NCBI GenBank assembly: GCA_014695345.1 | Contig: JACJOC010000012.1 | Span: 1 to 64,000 of the forward strand | Origin: Cyanobacteria bacterium FACHB-471 | Lineage (GTDB): Bacteria > Cyanobacteriota > Cyanobacteriia > Elainellales > Elainellaceae | DNA: 64,000 nucleotides | Direction of reading: 5' to 3' | Shown: piece after piece, positions 19,251 through 29,422 of the stretch | Position numbering within the stretch: position 1 is the first letter of the stretch | Layout: the number at the start of each line of letters is the position of its first letter | Position numbers and translations under genes: made by a program | The notes under the pieces: model-generated | Databases searched by the model: none | What the model was told of the DNA's origin: nothing | Seen by the model: only the letters and a program-made list of their open reading frames with translations

Positions 19251-21965
19251 CTAGTGGGTCACTGCTTCAGTCATAACGGCTTCTGGCTCCAGCACATGAC
19301 CATTTCCGTTAGACTGCAAATTGATCGACACCTTCTCAGGTTCAGCCCACAACACCAAACCAGGTTCATAAGGGCTGCTGAGATAATCATGGCTAGGCAG
19401 CACTCGCAGTGACAAACCTTGTAAGCCACTGTTGGTATAGCTGATGTTGACGGTATAGAGACTATTACCCTGGCTGTCCTGACCCTGGTAAACCATTGTC
19501 ACCGGGACACCATTAGTAATTTCTCCTGTTGCGCTCACCGAACCCTGGTACAGCTCTACCCGGACATCCTCATCCGTCAAAGCTCCTAGACTGATTTTGG
19601 CCTTCACCGCGATCTCCTGATTCACCTTGATCTCAGCAGGCTCTGAGATTTTGATGTCTTCAATTCTGATGTCATACCAGTGGTCAAATAAGTGAGTTTC
19701 CCAGTGTGCCAGTGACTTCGCTGGACTGTATTGATCTTGAATCATGTTGAAGTAGCGATCGCTTGCTGGGAAATACCCCCGCAGCGCATATTCACCCACC
19801 ATACGAGCCGTGTTAAACAAAGGGCAATTCAGCCGAATCGCATCCTTCATCTTAGACACCCACCCTCTCGGCAGATCCTCATCATCGCGGGTGTAAAACA
19901 GCGGCATGACTTCCTGCTCAATTAGGTCATACAGTGCATTTGCCTCAACCTCGTCCTGATATTCCAGGTCATCGTAGTCTTCACCATGACCAATTGGCCA
20001 ACCTGTGCGAACATAGTCTGCTTCATCCCACCAGCCGTCCAGCACGCTCAGGTTAGGCAGTCCGTTCATTGCTGCCTTCATACCGCTGGTTCCAGACGCT
20101 TCACGGGGACGGCGCGGTGTATTCAGCCAGATATCACAACCCGCTACCATCAACCGAGATACATGGATGTCATAGTTTGGAATGAATACAACGGAGCGGC
20201 TCAGCGCTTCATCTCGCGTAAAGTGAATGATCTGACGAATCAGTTCCTTTCCAGGAATATCCTTTGGATGAGCCTTACCCGCTATAACGAACTGAACCCG
20301 ACGCTTGCCGCCAGCCTGAGAAGAATCATGCAAAATCTGCTTAATTCGCTCCAGGTCACGCAAAAACAGAGTGGCTCGTTTGTAGGTCGCAAAGCGACGG
20401 GCAAAACCGATCGTTAGCACTGAAGGATCTAAAACCTCCTGCGCTTCCGCAATCTCAGTGACAGATGCACCGCGATCGCGCAAACTCCTTTGCAGTCGGT
20501 CCCGCACAAACACCACCAGTTCCGATCGCTGCCGTTCATGGTTGCGCCACAACTCCTCATCAGGAATTGAGTTAACTCGCTCCCACAGCGGACTGTCTGT
20601 AGTCGCTTGTGACCAGCTCGGGCCAAGATAACGGTCATAGAGTTCCTGGGTAGGCTTCGCCACACAGCTACGCGCATGAACTCCATTTGTGATGGACGTA
20701 ATCGGCACCTCTATCACGGGCAAATTTGGCCACAAATTCTGGAACATAGAACGAGAAACGGCTCCGTGCAAACGGCTTACCCCATTCACAAAAGAAGCCA
20801 TCTTAAGCGCCAGAATCGCCATACTGAACGGGGCTGCCAAATCTCCGGAGTTTTCCCGTCCGAGCGACAAAAACTCCTCTTTAGACAAGCCAAACGTGTT
20901 GGCATAGCGTCCTAAATAATAGGTAATCTTTTCTGGGGGAAACAAATCAATCCCAGCCGGAACGGGTGTATGAGTGGTAAACACCTGGCTCGACTGGGCA
21001 ACTTGTTTTGCCTCTGCAAAGGTCAACCCACTCTCCTGGATCATCATGCGAATCCGCTCTAATGCTAGAAACGCAGAATGTCCTTCATTCATGTGGTAAG
21101 CCGTAGGATGTAGCCCCAGCGCCTTCAACATTCGCACGCCGCCAATTCCCAGCATAATTTCCTGGTGAATCCGGACATCAATGTCGCCCCCATAGAGCTG
21201 ATCGGTGATGTCCTGGTCGTACTGATTGTTTGGCTCAATGTTGGTGTCGAGCAAATACAGCGGCACAGTACCGATCTGGACGCGCCATACCCTGGCAAAC
21301 ACCTCACGTCCTGGGTAGTCTACGCTGATCCTCAATTCTGAGCCATCTGGATTGCGCTCCAGATGCAGTGGCATGTTGTAAAAGTCGTTGATAGGATAGC
21401 GCTCTTGCTGCCAACCATCAGCGTTTAAGTACTGAGCAAAGTAGCCCTCCTGGTAGAGTAAGCCAACCCCGACCAGCGGCAGTCCTAAATCACTAGCAGA
21501 CTTTAAATGGTCTCCCGCCAACACCCCCAAACCACCAGAGTAGATCGGCAAGCAGGAAGTTAGTCCAAATTCGGCTGAGAAGTAGGCATAGCAATCTTTA
21601 GAGGGAGGCGGGGTGGAGGGGGAAGCAGGGATTTCTTTGGGTTTTTCGCTGGTAAGTTTGCGATCGCGGTGTTTGCGATACCAGGTGCGCTCTGTAAGAT
21701 AACCTTCTAGCTGTTGTGCAGCACGATCCATCTGAGCCAAAAAGCCCTCGTCTTCAGCCACTTCTCTCAGGCGCTCCTGGCTAATCGTGCCTAACATCAG
21801 CACTGGGTTATAGCGACTCGACTCCCACAGGTCGCGATCTAGGCGACGAAATAGATCTGTTGTGTCGAAGTTCCAGTCCCAATGTAGGTTGTAAGCTAAC
21901 TTACGGAGCGGTTCTAGCCGCTTAGGCAGGGAGGGGGAGACATTGAATGTACGAATTGGCTTCAT
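19251..21965 (-). CDS. glgP: Alpha-glucan (glycogen) phosphorylase
   Basis: A 904-residue phosphorylase of the DUF3417/TIGR02094-like lineage. The N-terminal LEPLRKLAYNLHWDW domain is characteristic, then CYAYFSAEFGLTSCLPIYSGGLGVLAGDHLKSASDLG. The pyridoxal-phosphate site is in EASGTSGMKAAMNG near 600. A beta-sandwich tail (about 740-860) ends the protein. Reaction: phosphorolysis of alpha-1,4-glucan to glucose-1-phosphate, mobilising glycogen in the cytoplasm in the dark or under stress. A Pro/Ser-rich linker at about 105-120 is unusual but tolerated. ATG start. The 730-nt upstream region is shared with the sigma factor gene transcribed the other way. Confidence 0.95.
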   Translation of the reverse strand: MKPIRTFNVSPSLPKRLEPLRKLAYNLHWDWNFDTTDLFRRLDRDLWESSRYNPVLMLGTISQERLREVAEDEGFLAQMDRAAQQLEGYLTERTWYRKHRDRKLTSEKPKEIPASPSTPPPSKDCYAYFSAEFGLTSCLPIYSGGLGVLAGDHLKSASDLGLPLVGVGLLYQEGYFAQYLNADGWQQERYPINDFYNMPLHLERNPDGSELRISVDYPGREVFARVWRVQIGTVPLYLLDTNIEPNNQYDQDITDQLYGGDIDVRIHQEIMLGIGGVRMLKALGLHPTAYHMNEGHSAFLALERIRMMIQESGLTFAEAKQVAQSSQVFTTHTPVPAGIDLFPPEKITYYLGRYANTFGLSKEEFLSLGRENSGDLAAPFSMAILALKMASFVNGVSRLHGAVSRSMFQNLWPNLPVIEVPITSITNGVHARSCVAKPTQELYDRYLGPSWSQATTDSPLWERVNSIPDEELWRNHERQRSELVVFVRDRLQRSLRDRGASVTEIAEAQEVLDPSVLTIGFARRFATYKRATLFLRDLERIKQILHDSSQAGGKRRVQFVIAGKAHPKDIPGKELIRQIIHFTRDEALSRSVVFIPNYDIHVSRLMVAGCDIWLNTPRRPREASGTSGMKAAMNGLPNLSVLDGWWDEADYVRTGWPIGHGEDYDDLEYQDEVEANALYDLIEQEVMPLFYTRDDEDLPRGWVSKMKDAIRLNCPLFNTARMVGEYALRGYFPASDRYFNMIQDQYSPAKSLAHWETHLFDHWYDIRIEDIKISEPAEIKVNQEIAVKAKISLGALTDEDVRVELYQGSVSATGEITNGVPVTMVYQGQDSQGNSLYTVNISYTNSGLQGLSLRVLPSHDYLSSPYEPGLVLWAEPEKVSINLQSNGNGHVLEPEAVMTEAVTH

Positions 21966-22696
21966 GCTCGACAGACTCTCCGTGTCTACATCTTCATGCA
22001 GGGTATTGTGTACTCAACTTAGTTCAAAAGTCGTTTCTCTTAACACTATTTTCTAGGGGTTGCTGTCCTGCCTTAGCTTCAGACTAAGCTGCTGTGCTGA
22101 GATTCAGCTTGCATAAGAGTATTTACTCATTAAACGTTAAGAAAATTAAAAATTCCTGCTGTCAGGGAGGTGTTACGCAAACCTAAAATTTGCTGAAATT
22201 TGTTCCCCAGGATGCATTCAGAAGCGGGTTTACTGGGTACGCTAGAGCTATGAGTTCGATGCACGAGGGACAAACTCTAGTACTAGAGAGGTATACGAAA
22301 TCCTTTCATAAATGTTACAGTTTTTAATATATTCACACACTTAAGGAGTGAGAGGAACGTGAGGCAACCGGAACATTGCTAGCCCCAAAATAGGTCTAGG
22401 AATAGTTCAAGGGAGTACTCAAGGATCTACCAGACAATGTTCAGGTATGGAAAGTCTAATCTTTCCTACGCGAGGTATCTCAAACTTCCTTAGAACCCTA
22501 AGTGTTGATTAAATATAGTCTTTAGGTTTGGAATCGAGCTGTAAGCTGTACTCCAGTTCGGCCATTCTAGGTCGGGTTTAGATTTAATCCGGTCTTAACT
22601 CGATTTATTTGAGCCGCTTTCGAATTTTGCGTACTTGCTACGTTAATTAGATTCCCTTTTATCCCTGCCATCTGACATTCTCTGACATTCAGTGAT
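21966..22696. other. Long divergent regulatory region between glgP and the sigma factor gene
   Basis: A 731-nt gap without a credible gene. It is AT-rich around 22120-22350 and 22500-22640. The last bases before the sigma factor ATG hold an exact 10-bp tandem duplication, TCTGACATTC twice at 22671-22690, in place of a Shine-Dalgarno. I looked for GTA-N8-TAC and CIRCE-like elements and found none. It probably carries both promoters and long leaders. I cannot place transcription starts. Confidence 0.5.
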
Positions 22697-23653
22697 ATGA
22701 AAACTGCTCAAACTTCCACAGATTTAGTTCGTGCTTACTTGCGAGAGATTGGTCGTGTACCTCTCCTGACCCATGAGCAGGAAATTCTCTATGGTAAGCA
22801 GGTACAGCGCTCTACAGCCCTTCAGGAAACCAGGGAGGCACTTGTCGATCGCCTTGGCTGTGAACCCAGTGATATGGAGTGGGCAGAGCACGCTGGGGTG
22901 TCGGTGGATGAGTTGCAGCAAACAATTGCCGACGGAGAAATTGCTAAGCGCAAGATGGTCGAGGCAAACCTGCGTTTGGTTGTCTCGGTTGCCAAGAAAT
23001 ACATCAAGCGCAACGTAGACTTGTTGGATTTGATCCAGGAAGGCACGATTGGGATGCAGCGTGGCGTCGAGAAGTTTGACCCGACGAAAGGCTATCGCTT
23101 TTCAACCTATGCCTACTGGTGGATTCGTCAGGCAATTACACGGGCGATCGCAGAGAAAGGTCGCACAATTCGCCTTCCGATTCACATCACTGAGAAACTG
23201 AACAAAATTAAGAAAGCCCAGCGTCAACTGGCTCAGCAGTTGGGACGGGCTGCAACTGCGGCAGAACTTGCTCAAGAGCTAGATCTAACTTCCAAGCAAG
23301 TGCGGGAATATCTGGAGCGGGCAAGACAACCTTTGTCTCTAGACCTGCGAGTTGGCGATAACCAAGACACGGAACTGGGTGAGCTACTAGAAGATACTGG
23401 CCCTTCCCCCGAAGACTTTGCCATGCAGTCTTCGCTCAAGACTGAGTTAGAGCAACTCATGGCTGATTTGACCCCGCAGCAGCGAGAGGTGTTGTCTCTA
23501 CGATTTGGCTTGGAAGACGGACAAGCGTTGACTCTGGCTAAAATCGGCGATCGCCTCAACATCAGCCGTGAGCGGGTACGCCAAATTGAGCGGGAAGCGC
23601 TAACCAAGCTCCGCAAACGCAGAGCCGACATTCGTGAATACCTCGCTAGCTAA
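22697..23653 (+). CDS. Group 2 RNA polymerase sigma factor (RpoD/SigA-like)
   Basis: A 318-residue sigma-70 factor lacking region 1.1. Region 1.2 is [21 protein letters not shown]. Region 2 has [39 protein letters not shown] and [17 protein letters not shown]. Region 3 follows. Region 4.2 has [28 protein letters not shown]. Size and regions identify a non-essential group 2 factor of the cyanobacterial SigB/C/D/E set. I cannot say which from memory, so no symbol is given. Such factors mediate responses to carbon, nitrogen, light or heat. Divergence from glgP is suggestive, since a group 2 sigma factor (SigE) controls glycogen breakdown in Synechocystis, but this is inference. Confidence 0.93.
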   Translation: MKTAQTSTDLVRAYLREIGRVPLLTHEQEILYGKQVQRSTALQETREALVDRLGCEPSDMEWAEHAGVSVDELQQTIADGEIAKRKMVEANLRLVVSVAKKYIKRNVDLLDLIQEGTIGMQRGVEKFDPTKGYRFSTYAYWWIRQAITRAIAEKGRTIRLPIHITEKLNKIKKAQRQLAQQLGRAATAAELAQELDLTSKQVREYLERARQPLSLDLRVGDNQDTELGELLEDTGPSPEDFAMQSSLKTELEQLMADLTPQQREVLSLRFGLEDGQALTLAKIGDRLNISRERVRQIEREALTKLRKRRADIREYLAS

Positions 23654-23676
23654 CAAATACTAGATATCAATCTAAG

Positions 23677-23704
23677 ACAGGCGTGTAGGCAACTGCGCGC
23701 CTGT
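23677..23704 (+). terminator. Hairpin after the sigma factor gene
   Basis: Arms ACAGGCGTG and CGCGCCTGT (one G-U pair) with a 10-nt loop, then TTGGCTTTTGG. It lies 23 nt after the stop codon and ends 15 nt before the stop of the convergent PsiE-like gene. Probable intrinsic terminator with a weak U-tract. Confidence 0.6.
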
Positions 23705-23718
23705 TGGCTTTTGGGTTC

Positions 23719-24225
23719 TTAAGCTGATGGACGGGTGGTGTGGCGGATAATCCAATAACTGACGGAAAGGGCAAACACGGAGACTGCTAAACCAATCAAT
23801 TGCAGCCCTGTGGTTTTATCCAGGTCAAGAATGATAATTTTGCGGGCGACAGCGACCAGCGATGTAGCAACTACAAGCTCTACTTGAACGACGTGCTTTC
23901 TTAAATAGGCAGTGATATTCTCCAGGATTTCTAGAGCGATCAGAATATTGAGGAACAGCCCAAAGATTTCAATGAGAGAGGTTGTAAAAAATCCGTAAGG
24001 TTCAGAAAATAGCTCCTGAGATAGAAATAGAGCTAGATCAAAGAGCGAAACTAAAATCACAACGACCATTGCCACAGATAAAACCTTGGCAACAAACCCC
24101 TCTAGTCGATGCAAAGAAGTTAAGAAGTTTTCATTGCTGCCTGCGTCCTTGGTCTGTTTGAACAGCCTTTGCAACCGCCTCATCTCGTCTGCTCCCCAAT
24201 GGCTCGGCAATCCACGCCCAAGCAT
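23719..24225 (-). CDS. PsiE-like (phosphate-starvation-inducible E) membrane protein
   Basis: A 168-residue inner-membrane protein. A basic N-terminus is followed by four hydrophobic segments (about 47-68, 80-103, 118-137, 142-162) and the conserved LEILENITAYLRKHVVQVELVVATSLVAVARKIII core of the PsiE family. In enteric bacteria psiE is induced by phosphate limitation, and function is unknown throughout the family. No Pho-box was recognised upstream. It is convergent with the sigma factor. The start could instead be the Met at residue 15. Confidence 0.8.
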   Translation of the reverse strand: MLGRGLPSHWGADEMRRLQRLFKQTKDAGSNENFLTSLHRLEGFVAKVLSVAMVVVILVSLFDLALFLSQELFSEPYGFFTTSLIEIFGLFLNILIALEILENITAYLRKHVVQVELVVATSLVAVARKIIILDLDKTTGLQLIGLAVSVFALSVSYWIIRHTTRPSA

Positions 24226-24291
24226 AGCGGATGGTAGCTACAGACGTAAACTATCCAGCAAACTTTAGAAGTTTCGGTGAACGGGAATGGG

Positions 24292-25806
24292 TTAAGGGTC
24301 AATTTGCCCCTGACCGTAAACTTGTGCCGCTACCCCGCTGTGTGCGATCGCTTCTGGCTCATCCTCATGGGAACCGACAGGTTCTCGAAGGCAAAATGCA
24401 CAGAGGCTAGCTGAAATCAAAGCCACAACTCCCAGCATTTGAAAGAAGATGCGATCGCCTACTTCTCCCGCCGGTAGCAAGCTGTAAATTGTGAGAAAAG
24501 CAACCGCCCCTACATTTCCGTAAGCACCTACATTGCCAGCAATTTGCCCCGTTACTCGACGCTTGATCAGCGGCACAATCGCAAACGTTGCCCCCTCAGA
24601 AGCCATGACAAAGAATCCGGCCGCCATTGCTACCCCGATCGCAAACATCAAACTCCAGTCTTCGTTTGCGCCACTCATGAGCAAGTAACCCAAACCCATA
24701 AGTGCCGTCACAACGGTCATTGTCCATTTGCGACTGCCAATCTTGTCAGAAATCAAACCGCCACCCGGACGAGCAATCAGGTTCATAAAGGAGTAGCTAG
24801 CCGCGATTCCACCCGCTAAAGCCGCACTCAGGCTAAACGTCCGCTCAAAGAATGCAGGCAGCATCGATACAATTGCTAGCTCTGAGCCAAAACAGGCAAG
24901 ATAGCCAATCTCCAACACAGACACCTGAGAAAACTTGTAGCGTTCTTCGGCTGGGTAACGCTTTTGCCCAGTCATCAGCAGCTTATTTGCCCGCCAGATA
25001 TTGTAAGCCTGAAACAAATACAGCGCCACCAAAAGCAGCCAGGTGACGTAAAGCCCAGTTTGGCTGAGAAAACCAACTTTGGTTAAACGCCAGGCGATTA
25101 CCCCCAGGATTCCAACTAGGGGAATGTTCATCGCGAGCAACGCCCAGAAAGATTTTTGGGAGGTAACTTCCATCCCGGCACTGCTGGCTGGACGTTCATA
25201 TACTTTGCCGGGTGGCGTGTCGGAAACGTTGAGGTAGTAAATCACGCCATAGATAGCAGAAACAATGCCTGTGAGGGCGATCGCCAATCGCCAGTTGACC
25301 TGCCCCGCAGCCAAAAAAGACCCAGCCATCGCGATCGTCGGAACGGTGAAGGCAGCTCCAGCCGAACCAAAATTTCCCCAGCCGCCGTAGATGCCTTCTG
25401 CTAAACCAATCTCTTTAGCTGAAAACCACTCGGCGATCATGCGAATGCCAATCACAAATCCGCAGCCAACAATGCTTAGAGCTAAACGACTGATCACCAA
25501 TTGCCCAAAGTCTTGAGCTAGCGCAAAGGCAAAGCAGGGAATCGCTGTATAGATTAGCAAACAGGAATAAGTTAGCCGTGGACCATAGCGGTCTAACAGC
25601 ATTCCAATGATGATTCGGGCTGGAACGGTGAGCGCCACGTTACAAATAGCCAGTGTTCTAAGCTGTGCTTCAGTTAGCCCTAAATCTGCCTGCACTGCAG
25701 TAGCCAAAGGAGCAAAGTTAAACCAAACTACAAACGTTAGAAAAAAGGCAAACCAGGTTAAGTGTAAGATGCGGTGTCGTCCGCTAAAAGACCATAATCC
25801 AGCCAC
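24292..25806 (-). CDS. nrtP: NNP-family nitrate/nitrite permease (NarK/NrtP type, MFS)
   Basis: A 504-residue major facilitator protein with about twelve membrane helices. Both nitrate-signature glycine motifs are present: YGGWGNFGSAGAAFTVP (about 140) and GQIAGNVGAYGNVGAVAF (about 425). These identify the nitrate-nitrite porter family rather than a general MFS carrier. Expected role: nitrate/nitrite uptake across the cytoplasmic membrane. The start is GTG, supported by a strong AAGGAGG 9 nt upstream. It lies beside narB and the nrt ABC transporter genes, so this strain seems to encode two nitrate uptake systems. An exact TGTA-N8-TACA box sits 90 nt upstream. The symbol is by homology. Confidence 0.92.
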   Translation of the reverse strand: MAGLWSFSGRHRILHLTWFAFFLTFVVWFNFAPLATAVQADLGLTEAQLRTLAICNVALTVPARIIIGMLLDRYGPRLTYSCLLIYTAIPCFAFALAQDFGQLVISRLALSIVGCGFVIGIRMIAEWFSAKEIGLAEGIYGGWGNFGSAGAAFTVPTIAMAGSFLAAGQVNWRLAIALTGIVSAIYGVIYYLNVSDTPPGKVYERPASSAGMEVTSQKSFWALLAMNIPLVGILGVIAWRLTKVGFLSQTGLYVTWLLLVALYLFQAYNIWRANKLLMTGQKRYPAEERYKFSQVSVLEIGYLACFGSELAIVSMLPAFFERTFSLSAALAGGIAASYSFMNLIARPGGGLISDKIGSRKWTMTVVTALMGLGYLLMSGANEDWSLMFAIGVAMAAGFFVMASEGATFAIVPLIKRRVTGQIAGNVGAYGNVGAVAFLTIYSLLPAGEVGDRIFFQMLGVVALISASLCAFCLREPVGSHEDEPEAIAHSGVAAQVYGQGQIDP

Positions 25807-25895
25807 AGTAGATTTCCCCTCCTTAAATAAAAGCGAAAATTAACGGCTAAAACTCTAGAGTAGAAAGGTGGAATATCCAGAAATCAAGATATTTC

Positions 25896-25911
25896 TGTAT
25901 CCAAAGCTACA
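25896..25911. promoter_or_regulatory. Candidate NtcA-binding site (TGTA-N8-TACA)
   Basis: TGTATCCAAAGCTACA is an exact match to the extended NtcA consensus. It lies between the divergent permease gene (90 nt from its GTG) and the 67-residue protein gene (62 nt from its ATG). In neither direction is a textbook TAN3T box found at 22 nt, so which gene it controls is open. A plain GTA-N8-TAC occurs by chance about once per 4 kb, and the outer T/A pair makes this rarer. The nitrate context favours function. Confidence 0.65.
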
Positions 25912-25972
25912 GAATCTTAGGTAATCTAGTAGATGAGAATATTTAGCCATTCAGTCATCTGAAGAGTTTCAA

Positions 25973-26176
25973 ATGAATACACAGGATCGGATTCACTGGA
26001 GTAAACCTGAGCAGCACCACAATTCCATCCTCTTAGTGCTGTTAATTGCTTTAGGATCTTTTGTGGTTGGGGTTATGCCGATTGTTTATAGCTCCTTATC
26101 GGCTGATACAGCAGCGCAGACTTCAGCAATCGCAGGTGAAACAAGCCTTTGGGGGGCATTCAGCGAAAAAGAGTAG
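25973..26176 (+). CDS. Small single-pass membrane protein of unknown function (67 residues)
   Basis: The frame encodes a hydrophilic head (about 1-17, two His in QHHN), one clear membrane helix (about 19-40, ILLVLLIALGSFVVGVMPIV) and a short soluble tail with an acidic end. A GAAGAG sequence precedes the ATG by about 7 nt. I do not recognise a family. It is divergent from the nitrate permease across an exact NtcA-type box and convergent with narB (29 nt between stops), so it may be nitrogen-regulated and associate with a nitrate transporter or membrane-bound partner. Codon content looks normal for the window. Coding status is likely but not certain. Confidence 0.6.
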   Translation: MNTQDRIHWSKPEQHHNSILLVLLIALGSFVVGVMPIVYSSLSADTAAQTSAIAGETSLWGAFSEKE

Positions 26177-26205
26177 CCACTGCCGCCGGAGTGACTTAAT
26201 GCAGA

Positions 26206-28431
26206 CTATTGAGCGATCGCCGTTGGAACCGCTCGTAGCGCTCCAAAATCTGCGGCAATTGGTACCAGTTGAACAGCACAAGCTTTCAGTTCGGGCTGCA
26301 AGGAGTCAGGACACGCTTCAGGATGAGTCAAGGCATTTGCTTCAGCCTGTTCTGCCCACAGTTCACCCCAGTGCATGGGCACGAAAACGGTATTGGGGGC
26401 GATCGCTTGCGTGACTTTGGCAGGAAAGCGAGCTGTACCTCGGCGCGATCGCACCTCTAACCAATCCCCTTCTTTTACGCCCAACGCTTTGGCGTCACGC
26501 GGATGAATTTCCAAAAATGGGTTGGGATGCATTTGCTGAGTTTTGTCAGTGCGTCCGGTCCGGGTCAGCGTATGCCAGTGTCCATAGAGTCGGCCCGTTG
26601 TCAGCACGTAAGGATACTGGGCATCCGGTGGTTCTGCCAATCCTTTGGAGTGGTATGCCCCAAATCGAGCGCGTCCGTCAGCAGTGGGAAAGCGCAGGTC
26701 GGTGTAAAGGCGTTTGGAGGGGATAGGGGCTGAGGGCTGGGGGTTAGGAGCTGGCGGGTTGGCAGTATTACGCTCTATGGCTGGGCAGGGCCACTGGAGC
26801 GGTCCTTCTTGTCTCAATCGTTCGTGGCTAATGCCAGTCATGTCGCAGGGGCGATCGCGCGTCAGTTGGACAAATTCTGCGTGAACTTCGGCGGAACTGG
26901 TAAAAGGGAATTGAGCCGCGAATCCGAGACGGCGACCCACTTCGGCAAAAACAGCCCAGTCTTCTCTGGCTTCACCCCGAGGACGTTGAAAAGCAGGGCA
27001 TAGAGTGACGCGGCGTTCGGAGTTAGTCATGGTGCCTGATTTTTCGCTCCACTGAGTGGCAGGCAGCAGCAAGTGGGCGTAGGCAGTTGTCTCAGTCGGG
27101 GAGTAGGCTTCCTGGTAGACGGTGAAGGGCGATCGCCGCAAAGCTGCTTTTACTCGCTCTAAGTCGGGCAAGCTGACCACCGGGTTAGTTGCAGCAATCC
27201 ACAGGAAATGAACCTCGCCGCTTTCCAAGCCCGTGATCATATCCCAGACGGTGCGTCCGGGTTGGGCAGCAATTTGTCCGGGGGACAATCCCCAGAACTG
27301 CTCAACCTCGGCTCGATGCTGCGGATTTTTGACGGAACGATAACCCGGTAACAGATGCGAAAGTCCACCCACTTCGCGTCCACCCATCGCGTTGGGTTGT
27401 CCGGTTAAGGAGAATGGCCCCGTACCAGGCGTGCCAATTTGTCCGGTCATCAGGTGCAGGTTGATCAGTGTGCGCACTTTGGCAGTGCCTTCGCTAGACT
27501 GATTCATGCCCATTGACCACATCGACAAAACCCGCTTAGCATCTCCCCAATAGCGGGCGGCTGTTTCCAATGCTTTCACCTCAATGCCGCAGCGCTGAGC
27601 GACGACCTCTGGTGGGTAGTGCTGGATCACTTGAGCAAAAGCTGAGAAATCTTTGGTGCAGTCCTCAATAAACAGAGAATCGTAATCACCCCATCGCAGC
27701 AGTAAATGAGCAATGCCGTTCAGCAGGTCAATGTCAGTGCCAGGTCGAATTGCCAGATGTAAATCGGCCGCTTCCGCCGTTGGGGTGCAGCGCGGATCAA
27801 CCACAATCATTTTGACGTGGTTGTTTTGCTTGTGATGTTTGCGCAGGCGGTTAAAGGCGATCGGGTGGCACTCGGCGGCATTGGTGCCAATCAGAAAGGC
27901 ACAGTCGGTGAGTTCTAAATCTTCATAGCAACAGGGCGGCCCGTCAGAGCCGAGACTTTGAATGTAGCCACTCACAGCGGAAGACATGCACAGCCGTGAG
28001 TTGGCATCAAAGTTGTTGGTACCTAAGCAACCCTTAAATAACTTTTGAGCGGTGTAGTAATCCTCTGTGACAAATTGACCAGAGCCATACATGCACAGCG
28101 CATCTGCTCCATGCGTGTGGCGTACTGTCTGGATGCGTTCGACTAAGGTGTTGAGTGCCTCATCCCAACTGACTCGCCGAAAGGGTTCGTCTAGCGAGTC
28201 GCGCAGCATCGGGTAGAGCAAACGATCTTTGTGGATGGACTCAGCAATCGTTGCGCCTTTCACACAGACCATTCCCTGACTGGAAGGATGAGTGCGATCG
28301 CCCTTCACCTTCCAGATGGGAGTTCCCTGACTATCTCGATTAACTGGCTTTCCTGGCTGAGCTGGGGGTGAGACTTCAAGCCCACACCCTACGCCACAGT
28401 AAGGACACAGTGTTTTGATGCTGTCTGTCAC
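26206..28431 (-). CDS. narB: Ferredoxin-nitrate reductase
   Basis: Assimilatory nitrate reductase of about 741 residues. It reduces nitrate to nitrite with electrons from ferredoxin. The 4Fe-4S ligands are C9, C12, C16 and C56 (LCPYCGVGC ... GMVCVKG). Bis-MGD binding segments follow, including [10 protein letters not shown] with the probable molybdenum-ligand Cys, [11 protein letters not shown], and [14 protein letters not shown]. The C-terminal MGD-binding domain begins near [21 protein letters not shown] prefer the GTG at 28431 ([13 protein letters not shown], the usual NarB start) to the TTG eight codons earlier. It is the last gene of the nirA-nrtABCD-narB cluster, 103 nt after nrtD. A Pro-rich, HIP1-free insertion around 565-580 is unusual. 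Confidence 0.94.
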   Translation of the reverse strand: MTDSIKTLCPYCGVGCGLEVSPPAQPGKPVNRDSQGTPIWKVKGDRTHPSSQGMVCVKGATIAESIHKDRLLYPMLRDSLDEPFRRVSWDEALNTLVERIQTVRHTHGADALCMYGSGQFVTEDYYTAQKLFKGCLGTNNFDANSRLCMSSAVSGYIQSLGSDGPPCCYEDLELTDCAFLIGTNAAECHPIAFNRLRKHHKQNNHVKMIVVDPRCTPTAEAADLHLAIRPGTDIDLLNGIAHLLLRWGDYDSLFIEDCTKDFSAFAQVIQHYPPEVVAQRCGIEVKALETAARYWGDAKRVLSMWSMGMNQSSEGTAKVRTLINLHLMTGQIGTPGTGPFSLTGQPNAMGGREVGGLSHLLPGYRSVKNPQHRAEVEQFWGLSPGQIAAQPGRTVWDMITGLESGEVHFLWIAATNPVVSLPDLERVKAALRRSPFTVYQEAYSPTETTAYAHLLLPATQWSEKSGTMTNSERRVTLCPAFQRPRGEAREDWAVFAEVGRRLGFAAQFPFTSSAEVHAEFVQLTRDRPCDMTGISHERLRQEGPLQWPCPAIERNTANPPAPNPQPSAPIPSKRLYTDLRFPTADGRARFGAYHSKGLAEPPDAQYPYVLTTGRLYGHWHTLTRTGRTDKTQQMHPNPFLEIHPRDAKALGVKEGDWLEVRSRRGTARFPAKVTQAIAPNTVFVPMHWGELWAEQAEANALTHPEACPDSLQPELKACAVQLVPIAADFGALRAVPTAIAQ

Positions 28432-28534
28432 GGTGTTAAAAGGTAGCTTTTGCAAGAGGGGCTAGGGGCTAGGGTATAAGAACCAAAAGCCAAAAGCCTT
28501 GCTTCATCCTTCATCCCTCATCCCTCATTCTTTC

Positions 28535-29371
28535 TTAAGCGTCATCATGAGCAAATCGACGGTAGAGGAAGTCGAGTGCGTGGTTCCGTAGGTCGTAGTA
28601 GTGGGGGTCTTCCATCAAGCGGGTGCGGTTGCGAGGACGGGGGAAGGGAATGTCGAGAATTTCACCAATTTGGGCAGCGGGGCCATTGGTCATCATCACC
28701 AGGCGATCGCCCAAAAACAGCGCTTCGTCAATGTCGTGGGTAATCATTAGCACGGTGACACGATGATCTGTCCAAATCTTCAGCAGCTCTTCCTGTAACT
28801 CTTCGCGGGTAATCGGATCGAGTGCCCCAAAGGGTTCATCTAGAATCAGCACTTGTGGACGTAGTGCCAGGGCACGAGCAATGCAAACGCGCTGCTTCAT
28901 GCCGCCAGAGAGTTCTTTTGGTTTCTTGTCGGCTGCGTCGGAGAGCCCAACCAGTGCCAGGTGATCGCGCACGATCGCCCGCTTTTCTGCCTCTGGTTTG
29001 TCTGGAAAGACCGATTTCACGCCTAAGTAAATGTTCTCGAAGGCAGTCATCCAGGGGAGCAGTGAGTAGTTTTGAAACACCACCATGCGATCGGGTCCGG
29101 GTTCGGTGATGCGCTTGGTCTGGAGGCGGACTTCGCCTTCGGTGGGTTTGCGGAAACCAGATACCATATCCAACAAAGTGGATTTGCCGCAGCCGGAATG
29201 TCCAATCAGGCAAATAAATTCACCCTCATAGACGGTCAGGTTAATGCCATCCAGCACTACGTATGCTCCATCCGGTGAGGGATAGGCTTTAGAAACGTTG
29301 TCGATCACCAGGTAGGGATCGCGGTTCAAAGGCGGGTTGACGTTGAAGTCGGTAGGTTTAAGGGTTTGCAT
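28535..29371 (-). CDS. nrtD: Nitrate ABC transporter ATP-binding subunit NrtD
   Basis: A 278-residue ABC ATPase. Walker A is [10 protein letters not shown] near 57, the signature is LSGGMKQR near 150, and Walker B is [12 protein letters not shown] near 172, followed by the switch His in MITHDID. Family closeness to NrtC and the cluster position identify it as NrtD, which pairs with NrtC to power nitrate/nitrite import through NrtB. The N-terminal 17 residues precede the ABC fold. It is separated from nrtC by 422 nt of tandem-repeat DNA, an unusual gap in an otherwise compact operon. Confidence 0.93.
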   Translation of the reverse strand: MQTLKPTDFNVNPPLNRDPYLVIDNVSKAYPSPDGAYVVLDGINLTVYEGEFICLIGHSGCGKSTLLDMVSGFRKPTEGEVRLQTKRITEPGPDRMVVFQNYSLLPWMTAFENIYLGVKSVFPDKPEAEKRAIVRDHLALVGLSDAADKKPKELSGGMKQRVCIARALALRPQVLILDEPFGALDPITREELQEELLKIWTDHRVTVLMITHDIDEALFLGDRLVMMTNGPAAQIGEILDIPFPRPRNRTRLMEDPHYYDLRNHALDFLYRRFAHDDA

Positions 29372-29422
29372 GGGGTTGGGGGATGGAGGACGAAGAATAG
29401 AGGACGAAAGACGAAATTGAAG

